Assembly: GCA_027946365.1 (NCBI GenBank)
Contig: JAPEUQ010000009.1
Coordinates: forward strand, 620,001 to 684,000
Reading direction: 5' to 3'
Source: Kalmusia sp. IMI 367209
Taxonomy: Eukaryota > Ascomycota > Dothideomycetes > Pleosporales > Didymosphaeriaceae
DNA: 64,000 nt
Of this stretch, positions 44,138 through 55,121 are shown one piece after another. Under the pieces are notes generated by a model. The model saw only the letters and a program-made list of their open reading frames with translations. It was not told where the DNA came from and made no database searches. Made by a program: the position numbers and the translations under genes. How positions within the stretch are numbered: the first letter of the stretch is position 1; every line of letters begins with the position of its first letter.

Positions 44138-45052
44138 ATGCAACTCGCAGAGCGCATTAACGCTGCAAGCGTTCACAGCCAACAGGCTACCGATCTATAC
44201 AACTTTCCATACGGGTTGATCGGTGCAACTCTCCATTTGCTCTTCCTCCTGACATTATTATGTCTACTCAACCGAAAGTCGATTCTGACACTACAACCCT
44301 TGCGACATACCAGGTTCAACTACATACTGTGCTACTCTAGCTTCGGTATCGGGCTTTTAACTCTTGTTGCAAACGAAGTCCTGATATACAGAGAACTGCA
44401 GACGCGAGCGCTGAGATATACTAGCTGGGCCGGGGCACTCAATGTTCTGTACCTTCACCTTCCACTCATCGTACTGGACGTCCATGAATGGCCAACTCGA
44501 ACTGAAACGACATGTCAGGCTCGCCCTACTACCACCCTAGAGACGAAATCCGTCACGCATCCCGAACCCAAAGCTGTCGAACCCGGTTCCAAGTCTGAAT
44601 CCAACATGAAGCAAGATCAGGAATGGAGTAGCCAACACAAATCTTATGTCCACATCAGGCCTCGGATCGTTCCCTTACTTCATCTTGCAATCTACATTGC
44701 ATTCTCTGGGTTTATAGCCACCTTTGAGCTGTACGGAGTGTTAGGGTGGATTGTTATCGTCAATTTGCTGCTGTTTACTCTCTTTGTCTCAGCGATCATC
44801 GTCAGTTGCATCGTCTTCAATGGAAGAATAAGAGTGGTAGGAAGTTGCAGAGGTTGGCCAAATGTAACTGCAGACCTCTTTTTCGATGTGTTTACCATAC
44901 TGCTCCTGGCATACATGCCATTTTTCCTAGATTGGCTGCTGTCTGAGATTGCGGGCGATCTTTTGGGACTGCCTGGTAGTATGAATAAATGGCAGATGGC
45001 GACTTTCAAGGCGTATGTTATCGCGGTTGTTCTTCCAATGTTCTGCGCTTGA
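44138..45052 (+). CDS. multi-pass membrane protein, unknown
   Basis: Single-exon 304 aa protein with about six hydrophobic segments, including PYGLIGATLHLLFLLTLLCL, FGIGLLTLVANEVLIY, LLHLAIYIAFSGFIATF, GVLGWIVIVNLLLFTLFV and FFDVFTILLLAYMPFFLDWL. A hydrophilic loop rich in Thr, Pro, Glu and Lys lies between segments 3 and 4. There is no transporter or enzyme motif. The start at the ATG 44138 is used; no upstream ATG is in frame. It ends 30 bp from the convergent glycosyltransferase-like gene. Confidence 0.65.
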   Translation: MQLAERINAASVHSQQATDLYNFPYGLIGATLHLLFLLTLLCLLNRKSILTLQPLRHTRFNYILCYSSFGIGLLTLVANEVLIYRELQTRALRYTSWAGALNVLYLHLPLIVLDVHEWPTRTETTCQARPTTTLETKSVTHPEPKAVEPGSKSESNMKQDQEWSSQHKSYVHIRPRIVPLLHLAIYIAFSGFIATFELYGVLGWIVIVNLLLFTLFVSAIIVSCIVFNGRIRVVGSCRGWPNVTADLFFDVFTILLLAYMPFFLDWLLSEIAGDLLGLPGSMNKWQMATFKAYVIAVVLPMFCA

Positions 45053-45082
45053 TGAAAGCTAGATATATTTGTACCCAATAAT

Positions 45083-46288
45083 CTATGCCTCTAGCAATGT
45101 CTTGTTCACCACGACATCTAACATCCCTGGCTCGAAATACTCAATAGCCTCTCTCTTCTGCTCGAAATGCACACTTCCATACCTCAGTAACTCTGCAAAG
45201 GTTCCCTCCGCGCAATCTTTCCCAGCATTCTCAGACAGACCCCACAGCACCCCCAGATGCGGTGTCCTCGTCATCCCCTGCACAGACGTAACCTTCATCA
45301 TACTACTACGTGTCAACAACCGCCAAGTCAGCTCCCTCGCCTCCTCGTAATCCCTCTCCTTCGTATCACGTGGTGTAGCGAGCAATTCCATGATCCGAGG
45401 ATGCGGCCCAACGCGTCGCATCATAACATCCGCCGCCCAATTCTCCTCCATTGCATTCCAAGTCAATACGTGTTTGGCCCAGTATCGAGCACAGTTGAAC
45501 CCCTCCTCGTCCGCCTTATCAAGCCAGCACATGCGCTGGAAAGCCAGGATCTGCCCTACGTACTCTAATATCGTCACCGGATCGGTGAAATCCCAGCCCA
45601 GCGGTTCGCGCACTTTAGGGTCGTCGTTCTGAAGCACGATCGCTAGCAGGGGACTGTTGATGATGGTTCCTTTGCTCTCTGTCTTGTCGCGCCATAAGTG
45701 AAGCATCAATTCGTGCCAACGTTTTATAAATGGATCGCCTTTCCGACACGCGACGAAATGATTCGCGATATTTTCCTTCTTCATACTGGGAATCGCGACA
45801 CGGAACTGCCCGCCCTCTTGAGTCAACTTATCCCAGCATACCCGGTCTAATCTCCGTATCAATAAGATTCCTACGTCGATGAAGCAGCCGCCGTGCAGAT
45901 AAATCGTCGCACTGCGCACAAAATCAGCTGTGTGCTGTCCAACGAATGGGCCGGTCATCCCAGTGTTGGAAATTGCAGCGGGCATTATGTCCGCTGGTAC
46001 GTAGTTGAGGAGATAGTTGGGGGAAGAAGGGTCACTGTCGAGGATGCGGACTGTCCAAGTTGGCCCGTTGATGCGGACCCAGGAGAGGACGTTGCGAAGG
46101 CACCATGCTGGCAAACTGTTTAAGCCAGAGTGCCAAAAAGCCCAGATATTCTTTTCTGAGGCCACTGGAGTGTATCTTTTTAAGGAGCCGATGATGTCGG
46201 CATCGCTGCGGATATCTAGTGGTTCCACTAGCTTCAGTTGAGAGTCGTACTCAGAGGGAATGGCGAAATGGGCTGATGCGGAGTCCAT
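45083..46288 (-). CDS. capsular-polysaccharide-synthesis-type glycosyltransferase
   Basis: Single-exon 401 aa protein of the Caps_synth / GT32-like group. The N-terminal Rossmann-like part shows NIWAFWHSGLNSLPAWCLRN. It is followed by WTVRILDSDPSSPNYL and the donor-binding region HTADFVRSATIYLHGGCFID, where the usual DxD is reduced to a single Asp (FIDVG). Downstream, NHFVACRKGDPFIKRWHELM fits the family. No signal anchor is visible, unlike Golgi GT32 enzymes. Donor and acceptor sugars are unknown. Confidence 0.8.
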   Translation of the reverse strand: MDSASAHFAIPSEYDSQLKLVEPLDIRSDADIIGSLKRYTPVASEKNIWAFWHSGLNSLPAWCLRNVLSWVRINGPTWTVRILDSDPSSPNYLLNYVPADIMPAAISNTGMTGPFVGQHTADFVRSATIYLHGGCFIDVGILLIRRLDRVCWDKLTQEGGQFRVAIPSMKKENIANHFVACRKGDPFIKRWHELMLHLWRDKTESKGTIINSPLLAIVLQNDDPKVREPLGWDFTDPVTILEYVGQILAFQRMCWLDKADEEGFNCARYWAKHVLTWNAMEENWAADVMMRRVGPHPRIMELLATPRDTKERDYEEARELTWRLLTRSSMMKVTSVQGMTRTPHLGVLWGLSENAGKDCAEGTFAELLRYGSVHFEQKREAIEYFEPGMLDVVVNKTLLEA

Positions 46289-48554
46289 GATGGGGAAATG
46301 GAGTGTGCGGAAGGCTTCTACTGGTGCGTCTCAGCACGAGGTTGATATCTTCTTGTAGTGCCCTCATGTAGGGATCAGGTAGTCATTTTAGCATGTCGGA
46401 AGTGATCGCTAGTCACTAAAGTGGAATAGGTTCACATTATATACGATGCAATTGGCTCATGGAGATGTCGGAAATGACGGATCAAACGCTAATCCTTCGC
46501 GTCGTACATAGACGTCTTAGCTGACCTCAGCACTTACATGCAAGTCGCGTTGTACAACGGCTTGCCTCCATGTAGAATGCGCATATAAAATAGCATCTAA
46601 TTTTTTATGAGATTGTCTGTGAATCTAGATGATGTTCATACTGGTGACCGAACAGTACGCACAACAGAAGATAGATAATTCAATAGTCTCCCTTAAGGCT
46701 ACCACAGGAGAATAGTATATCAAAACCTTTGGTGGTGGAAATTAGGGCTGTTTTCATTCTTTACACTTTGTATGAAAGACCTAGACGCGAGAATGCATTG
46801 TGCCAGCTCTCTCATCTGATTGCTACTATGGATATAATAAGACACAAAGAAGCCGATGTAGACCACTATGAGCAAGGTTGAATATCCCTTACGATTGCTG
46901 ATGAACATTAGATATTTATGACCGCGGAGTATGCTGGCAAACACATTACGCAATAGGAATGATTATATACTCTTTGTATCATGAGACATTCAGGGTGAAT
47001 GAGAACAGAGCGAAGGAGACGCTAATTTTCGTGGTCTTGTCTTGTATTGATAGGTCCGCTGAAATCGCGCAAGGTCAGTAAGATGTAGTATCACGCAGTG
47101 ATTGTATTCGTTGACTAGCAAAGGGTGTAGGTGGCATGAACGATTAGTTAATACGAAATGTAGTGGTGTAAAACCTTTTCCTACACATATATAAATATAT
47201 AGATATAGGCTGTTCAGCCATCATCAATCACTTCCTGATCTAGAAATATATTAAGATTTGATCCATAGAGATTACAGAGTGAATCTAGCGTGATTAGGCT
47301 GTGCCAAACAAGAATGCGTTAGAAAAGAGAAAAAAGGAAAATAGAGTCATATGGTCAATGCTTGTCCAAAGTCGCAAGGGTTTGCTAATCACAATTATTT
47401 TATCTCGAGACTTTCACCTTAGTTTTGTATTGCTTTAATAACGTACCGTTGACATGTAAAATACCCATCCTGTCCGTGTGGCGAGATTTGATATATGATA
47501 TCCCCTTGTGCCCGCAGATACAAAGGATATAAAAGCTAGAGGAGCTCACAAAGTTCAAGGCATCATGTCGAGCAGAAATTTGCAGCATTCAATCTCGAAA
47601 ACACTCATCAACGGTGTCGGAGATGCAGCTGAAGAGACTCGAAAATGAAACATAAATTGCCCTCCTCCCTGTTAGAGATGACGACTACGAGGTGACGACT
47701 ATGAGGTGACGAGCGAGCCCTCGGAGCATCTGGACGAGATCATTGAGATGTTCTCAACCTCTACCATGAATGTCAAGCAGAAAGTCCGATTATACGATCG
47801 CATCCAAGGCCATAAATGCTAATGCTTTTATCGACACCGACAAGGAGATCATCATCAAAACTATACTCAGGCACAAATCCTATCTCATCAGCAAGAGGGA
47901 CAACTTCCTTCTCGACATTGTTAATCATCCGAACCGAGCCGATGTCTATGCATACCTTGATCAACTGCTGAGCCTGGACCTACTGAAGCCGGATTAAGAC
48001 AGATACATTGCTAAAATTCTCCAGCACAGTACTGATCGCACTATCAGGTTTGGACAACAATCCGGAAGCATAAAATGCAGCTTAGAGTGGCAGGATGTAA
48101 GAAGTTGGCTATTCAAAAATTGCGCGACACCATTGACAAGAGAGCGATGGATGAATATTGGCATATTAAGCCGAGATTGGAGTTGGAAATAGAATGGCCA
48201 TTGCGGTTGGCTAGAGCAGGGTCATGGAAGGAAGAGTGAACAGATAAAGTGGAGCAATTTGTGGCTGGATACTTCGCTGATGTGGCAATGAAACGTAGTA
48301 CCGTAGTACAGAATGAATGCGAAAATACGGGATAAGCAGAATGGTTAGGCCATGATGTAATAATAATACAATCACTGTAAAGCATTCGCCAACGTACGCG
48401 AGGTTGGAGTTTCATAAAGTTCTGTAGCCCACTAGACTAGTTACAACCTAGTCAAATTACATCAGCTGAAGTGAAACTCTCAACTGCGGCTCCCCCACCA
48501 GCCCAAGAAAGTTCAAAGTACTACATCAGGACCTCTCCTTCGATCTGTTTCATC
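46289..48554. other. AT-rich, gene-poor stretch
   Basis: 2.3 kb, markedly AT-rich from 46,400 to 47,560 with runs such as ATATATAAATATATAGATATA near 47,190. A 77-codon minus frame (46720-46953) has one hydrophobic span but no recognisable relatives. A decayed coding stretch at 47712-47997 is listed separately. Confidence 0.4.
47712..47997 (+). pseudogene. decayed coding stretch, unknown family
   Basis: One frame reads SEPSEHLDEIIEMFSTSTMN to a stop at 47820. A second overlapping frame from 47770 reads INANAFIDTDKEIIIKTILR and later NHPNRADVYAYLDQLLSLDL to a stop at 47995. Both look like helical protein but neither stands alone, as expected of a gene broken by a frameshift. No family was recognised. 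Confidence 0.3.
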
Positions 48555-50093
48555 ATGCCCGCAAAATGCAAAGACCGCGAGCGCATCGCAGCCTCCGGCA
48601 ACACCGACGTCATCTCCCTCCCGGTCAGCGCGATACGTGGAAACCTCTGCTTCCGCTGTTGCAGTCCCCTAGAAGATGTCCTGAAATGCTCAGGCTGCAA
48701 GCGTGCATATTATTGCTCCCAAAAATGCCAGAAACTTGATTGGAGAATCATGCACAAAAATCATTGCAAGATTTTCCAGACGATCAATGAAGTTGAGGAA
48801 GAAAAATACCAAGGATCGAGAACTTGGGATGAATATCGAGAGTATCTTGTGAGTCAAGTGTTGGATATTTTTGCATCGTGATATTGGCTTGGGTGTGTGC
48901 TGAATTAGCGCAGCTCTTCATTGTACGGGTCATCCGAAATGCTGCTCCACAAGACGAGGATCTGCGTTACATTGTCCAGTCAGTCCACATTTTCCCGGTC
49001 CCTAGGAATTGTATTGATACATATTAGAGCGCAAGCTTACTGCGCCATCTGTCGTCGGACCGCAGTTCAACTCATGAGCCGCAAAATCGTTCTCAACCGC
49101 TGCAAGGAATGCAGCCTAGTATTCTCTTGTGCTGATTGCTTATCAACACCCAAGCATTCTCCTTCAATATGCGCAGCCTACCGGAACTTTTCTCGCGTTG
49201 AGAATTTCCGAATAACTTTCTTCGAAGACACTGGAAAAGTATCTCCAATCACGTGTACACAATTCCCACGTGATACGCACAAACCGCTTGCAGACGTTGC
49301 GGGCTGGTTCGAATACTACACCATGATTTCCGATAAGCAGCAAATTGAAGGAAAATTCAAAACAGACTTCAGCAGCATTGATGACTCCATATCAAAGAAT
49401 GGTTCTGCAAAAGAGAAAGATGAAGCGGAGAGAATGCTCATGTTCCTTTTATGCGCAACAGACAACCTCACTATGCCCTTGACCATCGTCTCCGCTCTCG
49501 AGGATATGACTTGGGGTGAATCACATGTGAGTATCCACATTGTCGGTGCCACGGACCGTGAACTCGTGGCACTAGGCAACTTCGAGGAAATTTTGCATCT
49601 TGTGCCGAGTTTGCGAAGTCTGCATATTACAGCTGTTGGGCCGGGTATACCAGGAGGGATCGAAAACGGCGGGCCGTACCTTCCAAGACAGAGTCTGGAT
49701 TGCTGTCCGGTGTGCAAGGAAGATGGAAGGGAACGCTCGATCTCGCTATACCAAGGCGTGTACCACGACTTCACCAAGCACGCTAAATTCGAGAAACCAG
49801 ATTTGGTAGTACTATTCAATAGTAGATGGATGTATGATGACGATGCGAAGTCGCAATGGGAACCTACAATCAAAGCCTTGGTAGAGGATAATGTTCCAGC
49901 GCTGTTCACGACGAACAATGCCGACGACGCACAAAATGAGCAGAGAAGGATGAAAGAGCTAGGTGGAAAGTTCTTAGTTGAAGTCGGGGAGAATAAATGG
50001 AGAGGATTGGTTCCGACACCGAAATTCATCGATGAGGAGTACGGGATGTGGTATCACAATGCGTATAGGTATATGATTCAAGGGGAAGAGTAA
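48555..50093 (+). CDS. MYND zinc-finger protein, Mss51-like
   Basis: 492 aa from exons 48555-48848 and 48909-50093, joined in phase 0 across a 60 nt GTGAGT...TTAG intron. The MYND finger lies at residues 33-75, with all eight ligands in CFRCCSPLEDVLKCSGC then YYCSQKCQKLDWRIMHKNHC. A second Cys-rich part (YCAICRRT, CKECSLVFSCADC) follows. The C-terminal half (PDLVVLFNSRWMYDDDAKSQ and WEPTIKALVEDNVPALFTTN) matches the domain found in fungal Mss51-type proteins. Yeast Mss51 is a mitochondrial translational activator of COX1, but many fungal paralogues have unknown roles, and no mitochondrial presequence is obvious here. The segment just after the intron is weakly conserved, so a second intron there is possible. 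Confidence 0.8.
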
Positions 50094-50579
50094 AGAAGTG
50101 CAGCTTCGTCAATGTAGAAGAGCACAGGTAATAAGGAATAAGGCACGATGATCAGACAGTCCTTCATCATCGTCTTCTCATATACTCACGATCAATATGA
50201 GATTTCCATCAGTCATCAGCAGGGCAACACTACATCCAGGTAAAAGACATTATCATGACAATCACGAAATACATTTGAATGATAGTTGCGTCACCAAGAG
50301 TATCACCGAATTTGAGATTGAGCCTAAATTAAAATACCTCCCTTATCATTGTCAGTACGAAACATGTTCGACAAGCATTACCTCCTCCACTGGGTATCCA
50401 ACGTGCTATATCAATTTCGCTTGCAAAAGGAAAGTTCGAACCAATCTACTAAACAACTGACAAGCCGTATTGAAGTAACTCAAACCCAAAAAGAGTGTCT
50501 TGAGCGCTCGCAATACCGCTCTGCTGTCCTCTTCTCTTCAACATTATCATTGTAACTTGCTTGGTTCAAAAGCATAAAT
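50094..50579. other. intergenic, convergent 3' flanks
   Basis: 486 bp between the MYND gene (+) and the opsin gene (-). Nothing recognised. Confidence 0.4.
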
Positions 50580-51697
50580 TTAGACCTGATGAGTAGGTTG
50601 CATCGGAGTATTTCCACCAAGCCCATCAGTTGGTCCGGTAGAGACAGTAGGAGCGGTGCCGTTAGTATGTCCATTGGTCGCCCCGGTTGTAATACCAGTG
50701 GAAGCACCATCCGTAACACCGTTCCTTGCGCCATGATGCTTCTCACGTACCATCGTGTCATCCTCATAATCTAATATATTCAGCCCCAGTCTCGCAGGTT
50801 CGATGTTGCGATGACCCCAGATCAGCAGCGCGCCAAATACAGGCTTGGCTAGCAGATCCAAGATGCCGTAGAAGACAGCTTCGGAATCGGGCGAAATGAC
50901 GTTGCCGCCTTCGCATACGCCCCATGCGATGGGATAGAGGATCCAAAGAAGAGAGGTGAGGGAGCCGCAGAAGAGAAAAGCGCGACCAACATCGCTGCCG
51001 AAGCGATTGGCGTTGCGACGGGATTCCCAGGCAAGATGGTAGACAATGTAGCCAAGGGCGACGCATCCTATACATTGGTTAGCGTGGATGAGGAGTATCT
51101 ATGCGCAAGCCGTACCGAAGGTGAAAAAGCCCCATTTGTAGCTCGAAACCACGAGCGCACCAATGAGACCCGTGACTATCATGATCCAATCGACGAGAAT
51201 CACGAAGAAAATTGTAGGCCAGGGCATCGCAGCAGTCAATAACAGGTCCATCAATAGTAACGGCGTCGTGATGAACCAATCAATGTAGCGCACGTAGAAG
51301 ATTTCACGGAACGTGCCGCGTACTTTAGGGTTCGAGCGGAAGAATTCAACTTGAATGGGAGTAAAGCCCAGGTTGGATCCCATAGTAAAGTAAGCAATGG
51401 CCGCGACGAAGACAACGGCGGATGTGATGTAATGGAAGATGCGGTCCTTGCGCGGTCTGCGGATGGCGAGGGCCATGAATGCGAAGCCTGCAACCGTCAT
51501 CACGGCGCACACCGTGAAATACCAGTCTGAACCTCGAGTAGTAATGCCGATATCTGCTGTGCGACCGTTGACCGTGTTGCCTACATCACGTGAGTTTGGG
51601 TGGAAGTATGCGCTTGTGAGGATGGGAACCGACCATTGAGACGTAGTGCATTGTTCCGGCGCTCGAGCTCAGCGAGCCGCTTCTCGAGAGAATCCAT
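50580..51697 (-). CDS. carO: microbial-type rhodopsin (fungal opsin, CarO-like)
   Basis: Seven-helix retinal protein, 338 aa from exons 51634-51697, 51116-51580 and 50580-51067. The first donor is GTCGGT, a weak match. The third helix reads RYIDWFITTPLLLMD: the Asp after RYI corresponds to Asp85 of bacteriorhodopsin (proton acceptor), and the Asp after LLLM to Asp96 (donor). Both are acidic, as in proton-pumping fungal rhodopsins and unlike the sensory-type Neurospora NOP-1, which lacks the donor. The Schiff-base Lys is in ILDLLAKPVFG of helix 7. The C-terminal tail is an unusual Thr/Gly/Asn-rich run. It lies 0.9 kb from the phytoene synthase/lycopene cyclase gene on the same strand. A light-driven proton pump is a good inference. 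Confidence 0.9.
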
Positions 51698-52629
51698 TCG
51701 GGTGGCTTTGCTGTTCTGCTTTGTTTGTGTGGAATGACCCAAAAGTGCAAGTTGAGAATTATGCGAAACGAAGCCACCAGGTGCTGCAATATTTCATATA
51801 ACCTCCCCGCAGGAATGATAAGAAATGATGACGAAAGTAACAAACTTGTACAGGCATTGATCTGTGGTCCCTTTTCGTAGCCGTTGCATTCCGATGTCAT
51901 CAACATCGAAAATAGGTGTAGATCGAAGGATAATTTTCCGATCTCCACCTTTTGATACAGCATAACCATGTCAGAACCAGATCACTGGAACCATGCGCTT
52001 ACCACAAAGGTGATTTAGACTCTGGGTTCCCCGCCCACTGAAGGCACGTGGTTAATCCAAACAATAAGCAGTCCTTCTCATATTCGATCTTTCAATGACA
52101 TTTTCCTTATATCTATGAACATCTCGCCACCAACACTTACTTAATACAGTGAATGTTACAATACTGTAACATGGTAGCACTGATGATGCCTACATATGCA
52201 CACGAATCAAGGCCCGCACTAGCGGGAAGTAGTCTAGCGACCGCTATTCACCGAAAGCTTACTTCCATCTGACGTCGATCGATTGAGCTTGCTTTGACAT
52301 CACACCACTGAACAAAGAGTCTACACCAACGCCTGATTCGTCAATCAATCAAGATCCCAGCCTCACTATGCCGATTTTCCTTGGCCTGGCCAATGGAACT
52401 TCGACCCGCCCTATCCGCTGTTAACGATGGTTTGAGCATAGTTGAACGATGCACTTCGTGTGCTACCGGCGCAAACTCGGCCACATCATCATTATCCGTC
52501 CATAGGCTGATACAATAGAAACTGCATGTACATTCACGCAAGAGCTCCTTGGAGCGGGGACGTGGTTCAACGTGTTTAGACCAGGGACTCAGCACGTAGG
52601 GTGCTATGCTCGAACTATTCCTCTGCTCC
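51698..52629. other. intergenic within the car cluster
   Basis: 932 bp holding the opsin promoter and the 3' flank of the carRA-like gene. No light-response element was identified with confidence and no gene seen. Confidence 0.4.
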
Positions 52630-54550
52630 TTATCGGTTGAGCGTCTTCCAAGCAACCCCGAGGCGTCTCCACTTTGGTACTGTGGCCCTACCAGATCGCA
52701 CCACGTACCCCTCTTGTCGTAGAACCCTGCCAATCTCCATATAGCTTTCAACTGCGACTCTGATAGGTCCGCGGGCCTCTAGAGGCAGTTCTTCGATGGC
52801 TTCTCGTGCATCCTTGTAGAGTGTAAATGCCTTGTCGAGAAGCTTTGAGCGCAAGTCTTCAATTTCGACCGCCTGCGGGTTCTCAAGCACAGATTCGTAG
52901 GTGGTTCCAGCCTCCTCCAACCATGCTATGGGGAGATATACACGTCCGATTTTCGCATCCACGGCAATGTCGCGAGCAATGTTGACGTACTGTAATGCCA
53001 TACCCATACGATTACCGGCGTAGGTGATACGATGCTGCTCCTTTATCGACTGTGATGTGCGGTAGATGTGAAATATGAGCTCGTTGCACATTTGTGCGAC
53101 GGTACCGGCAACACGCTGCGCATACATTTCAAGGTCGGCTTCAGTCTGAATAGGTGGCGCAGTGTTGAAGGCTAAGTCCATTTCGAAGCCGCGCAGAAGG
53201 TCCTGAAGCGGTTCCCGTGATAATCTCGGAACAGGCAGTTGAAGTAATGCAGATCGCGTATTCGGCGGGAAGTTATCCGCAACATAAGGTTCTACCAACA
53301 CTTTGGACTTCTCTTCGCTGCCATAAGCAATGTCTAGGAAAGCATGTAGTTTATCAATCCACATGTTCGCGTTGTCTGCCGACGACGCGTTGTCTACAAG
53401 ATCGTCTGCGACACGACAGAACGAATACAACAGCATGAGGTCCGAGCGGAGTTGCCCTTGGAATGTTGATGAGGCGAGATAAAAGCTGCGACTCTTTCTC
53501 TTCAAGCGCACAACCGCCTCTTGTAAGCCAACTAACCGTGCCTCATCGTATTCAGAGGTCGAAGTCAATAAAGCCTGGACAAGCATAATAGGCGACGGAA
53601 GCACTGCCGGGTTTGGGAAGAGCTTGGGAAACGTGTGCAGAATTGCCAGAGCGTTATCGAACGCAAGCTGTCCGAAAACGATGAGAGTGTTCGTCATAAG
53701 GAAGAATAGCGCTTCCTCAACTTCTAAGCCGTCCCACAAATGAAGACCATATTTCGTACCAGTGCTGATGACCCAAGTGCCACGTTTGAGTGCTAAAGTA
53801 TCGACGACCCATAGATATATCGTCGGAATCGCGATCGGCAATAATGTGTTTGAAGACGGCAATCCTAGGATGAATTGGTATGCAAGGCTCCTATGATACA
53901 TTTCATGAGCTTCTGTCTCAAGTAAGAAAAGTATCTTCACCTACCACAGGAGCAACAGAAACGGTAGAGCCCATACAAGTATCAGGCCAGTGTAAGTTCC
54001 AACGCCGTTATCCAGGACCCGAAGCCAACCCCATCCGGCCGAGATAGCCAATACGAGCTGCCCTATACGTTTGTACCAACGCCACTGCTGGTTGCATGCC
54101 CCGAGAGGATGGGACTTGGATCGCTCCACGCGAAGGAATACAGGTTGGAAGGTGGGTTTGCTGAAAATGAGATACAATAACGAAGTATTGTACGTTTGTA
54201 TCACAAAGAAGAAGACCTCCTCAATAGGAATATCAAACAACTTAGGTCCAATGATGACATGACTGGGATAGCTCCAGATGCCGGTTCGGATGAGATACGA
54301 ATCCCATGGTATCGTAGAAAGGACGGCGATCTAGTCCCGTGAGAGGAGGCTGCTGATCCCGCATTCACATACGTACGGATATTAGAAAGCTAACTTTGTA
54401 GACATCTAGCTTCGTGAAGAGCGGCCGGTATAGCAACGTAAGCAGTATTGCAGGTGGTATAGTATACTTGACATGCCTACGCAGCTGTTGTTAGTAAGAA
54501 CGATTTCTCCGAGGTGAGCCTGCGTACACAAGTGCATATTCAAAACCCAT
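52630..54550 (-). CDS. carRA: bifunctional lycopene cyclase / phytoene synthase
   Basis: Fusion enzyme of fungal carotenogenesis (al-2 / carRA type), 589 aa from exons 54528-54550, 54377-54476, 53945-54330 and 52630-53890. The N-terminal third is a membrane lycopene cyclase domain with two related halves ([36 protein letters not shown]; later [24 protein letters not shown]). The C-terminal part is a phytoene synthase with Asp-rich motifs [11 protein letters not shown] and [18 protein letters not shown] that bind the diphosphates of two geranylgeranyl diphosphate molecules. The first exon has only 23 nt; its start MGFEYAL matches the family N terminus, which supports the model. Length is close to Neurospora AL-2. 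Confidence 0.94.
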
Positions 54551-55121
54551 GATCGTCGGTAGAGAGCCCTTTCACATGCGCGGCTTTTGACGACACGGTC
54601 GAGGCACGTCCGGCACGTCAATTGAAAGGTACCTGACGCAGGGCAAGGTACTAGAGGACAGCGTACAAGCGGCAGCGGATGGAAAAGACGCCATGGTAAA
54701 CATGTTGTGGATTTGGTCAGAGCGGCATGACGCGCCGGATGTGCAAAGAGGGTTCCATCCCAAAGTAGCCTAGCGTAGTTAGTTAAGCTCAAAGATTACG
54801 TCACGACAAAATAGTACCGATCACCGTCATCTGCCAGGGTTCAAGCAATAGCGAAGTTGAGATGGCATCGTCATACTATTTTCTGTCATCCCACTTCCGA
54901 TGGTGCCGGTGGCTGCGTCGTTGGCTCTATCCTGCCACTGCATCCGTTGGATGACGAAGACAGTCAGAATCTCTCGCCTTCCAATGACCGCTCTCTCTGC
55001 ATGAGTACAAAGGATGAGATTTGAGTCTGGCGCGCTTTTCAACCTTGGCGTCCAAAGAACGTTGCCTAGACACTGCGGGCTACTGCCTCCATTCAATGCG
55101 GTGAAGCCTCGGAGGCTCACC
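54551..55121. promoter_or_regulatory. divergent promoter region of carRA and the carotenoid oxygenase gene
   Basis: 571 bp between start codons of two genes of one pathway, so shared light or stress control is plausible, but I could not identify a specific element. An in-frame ATG for the oxygenase at 55014 exists and would add 36 non-family residues. Confidence 0.45.
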
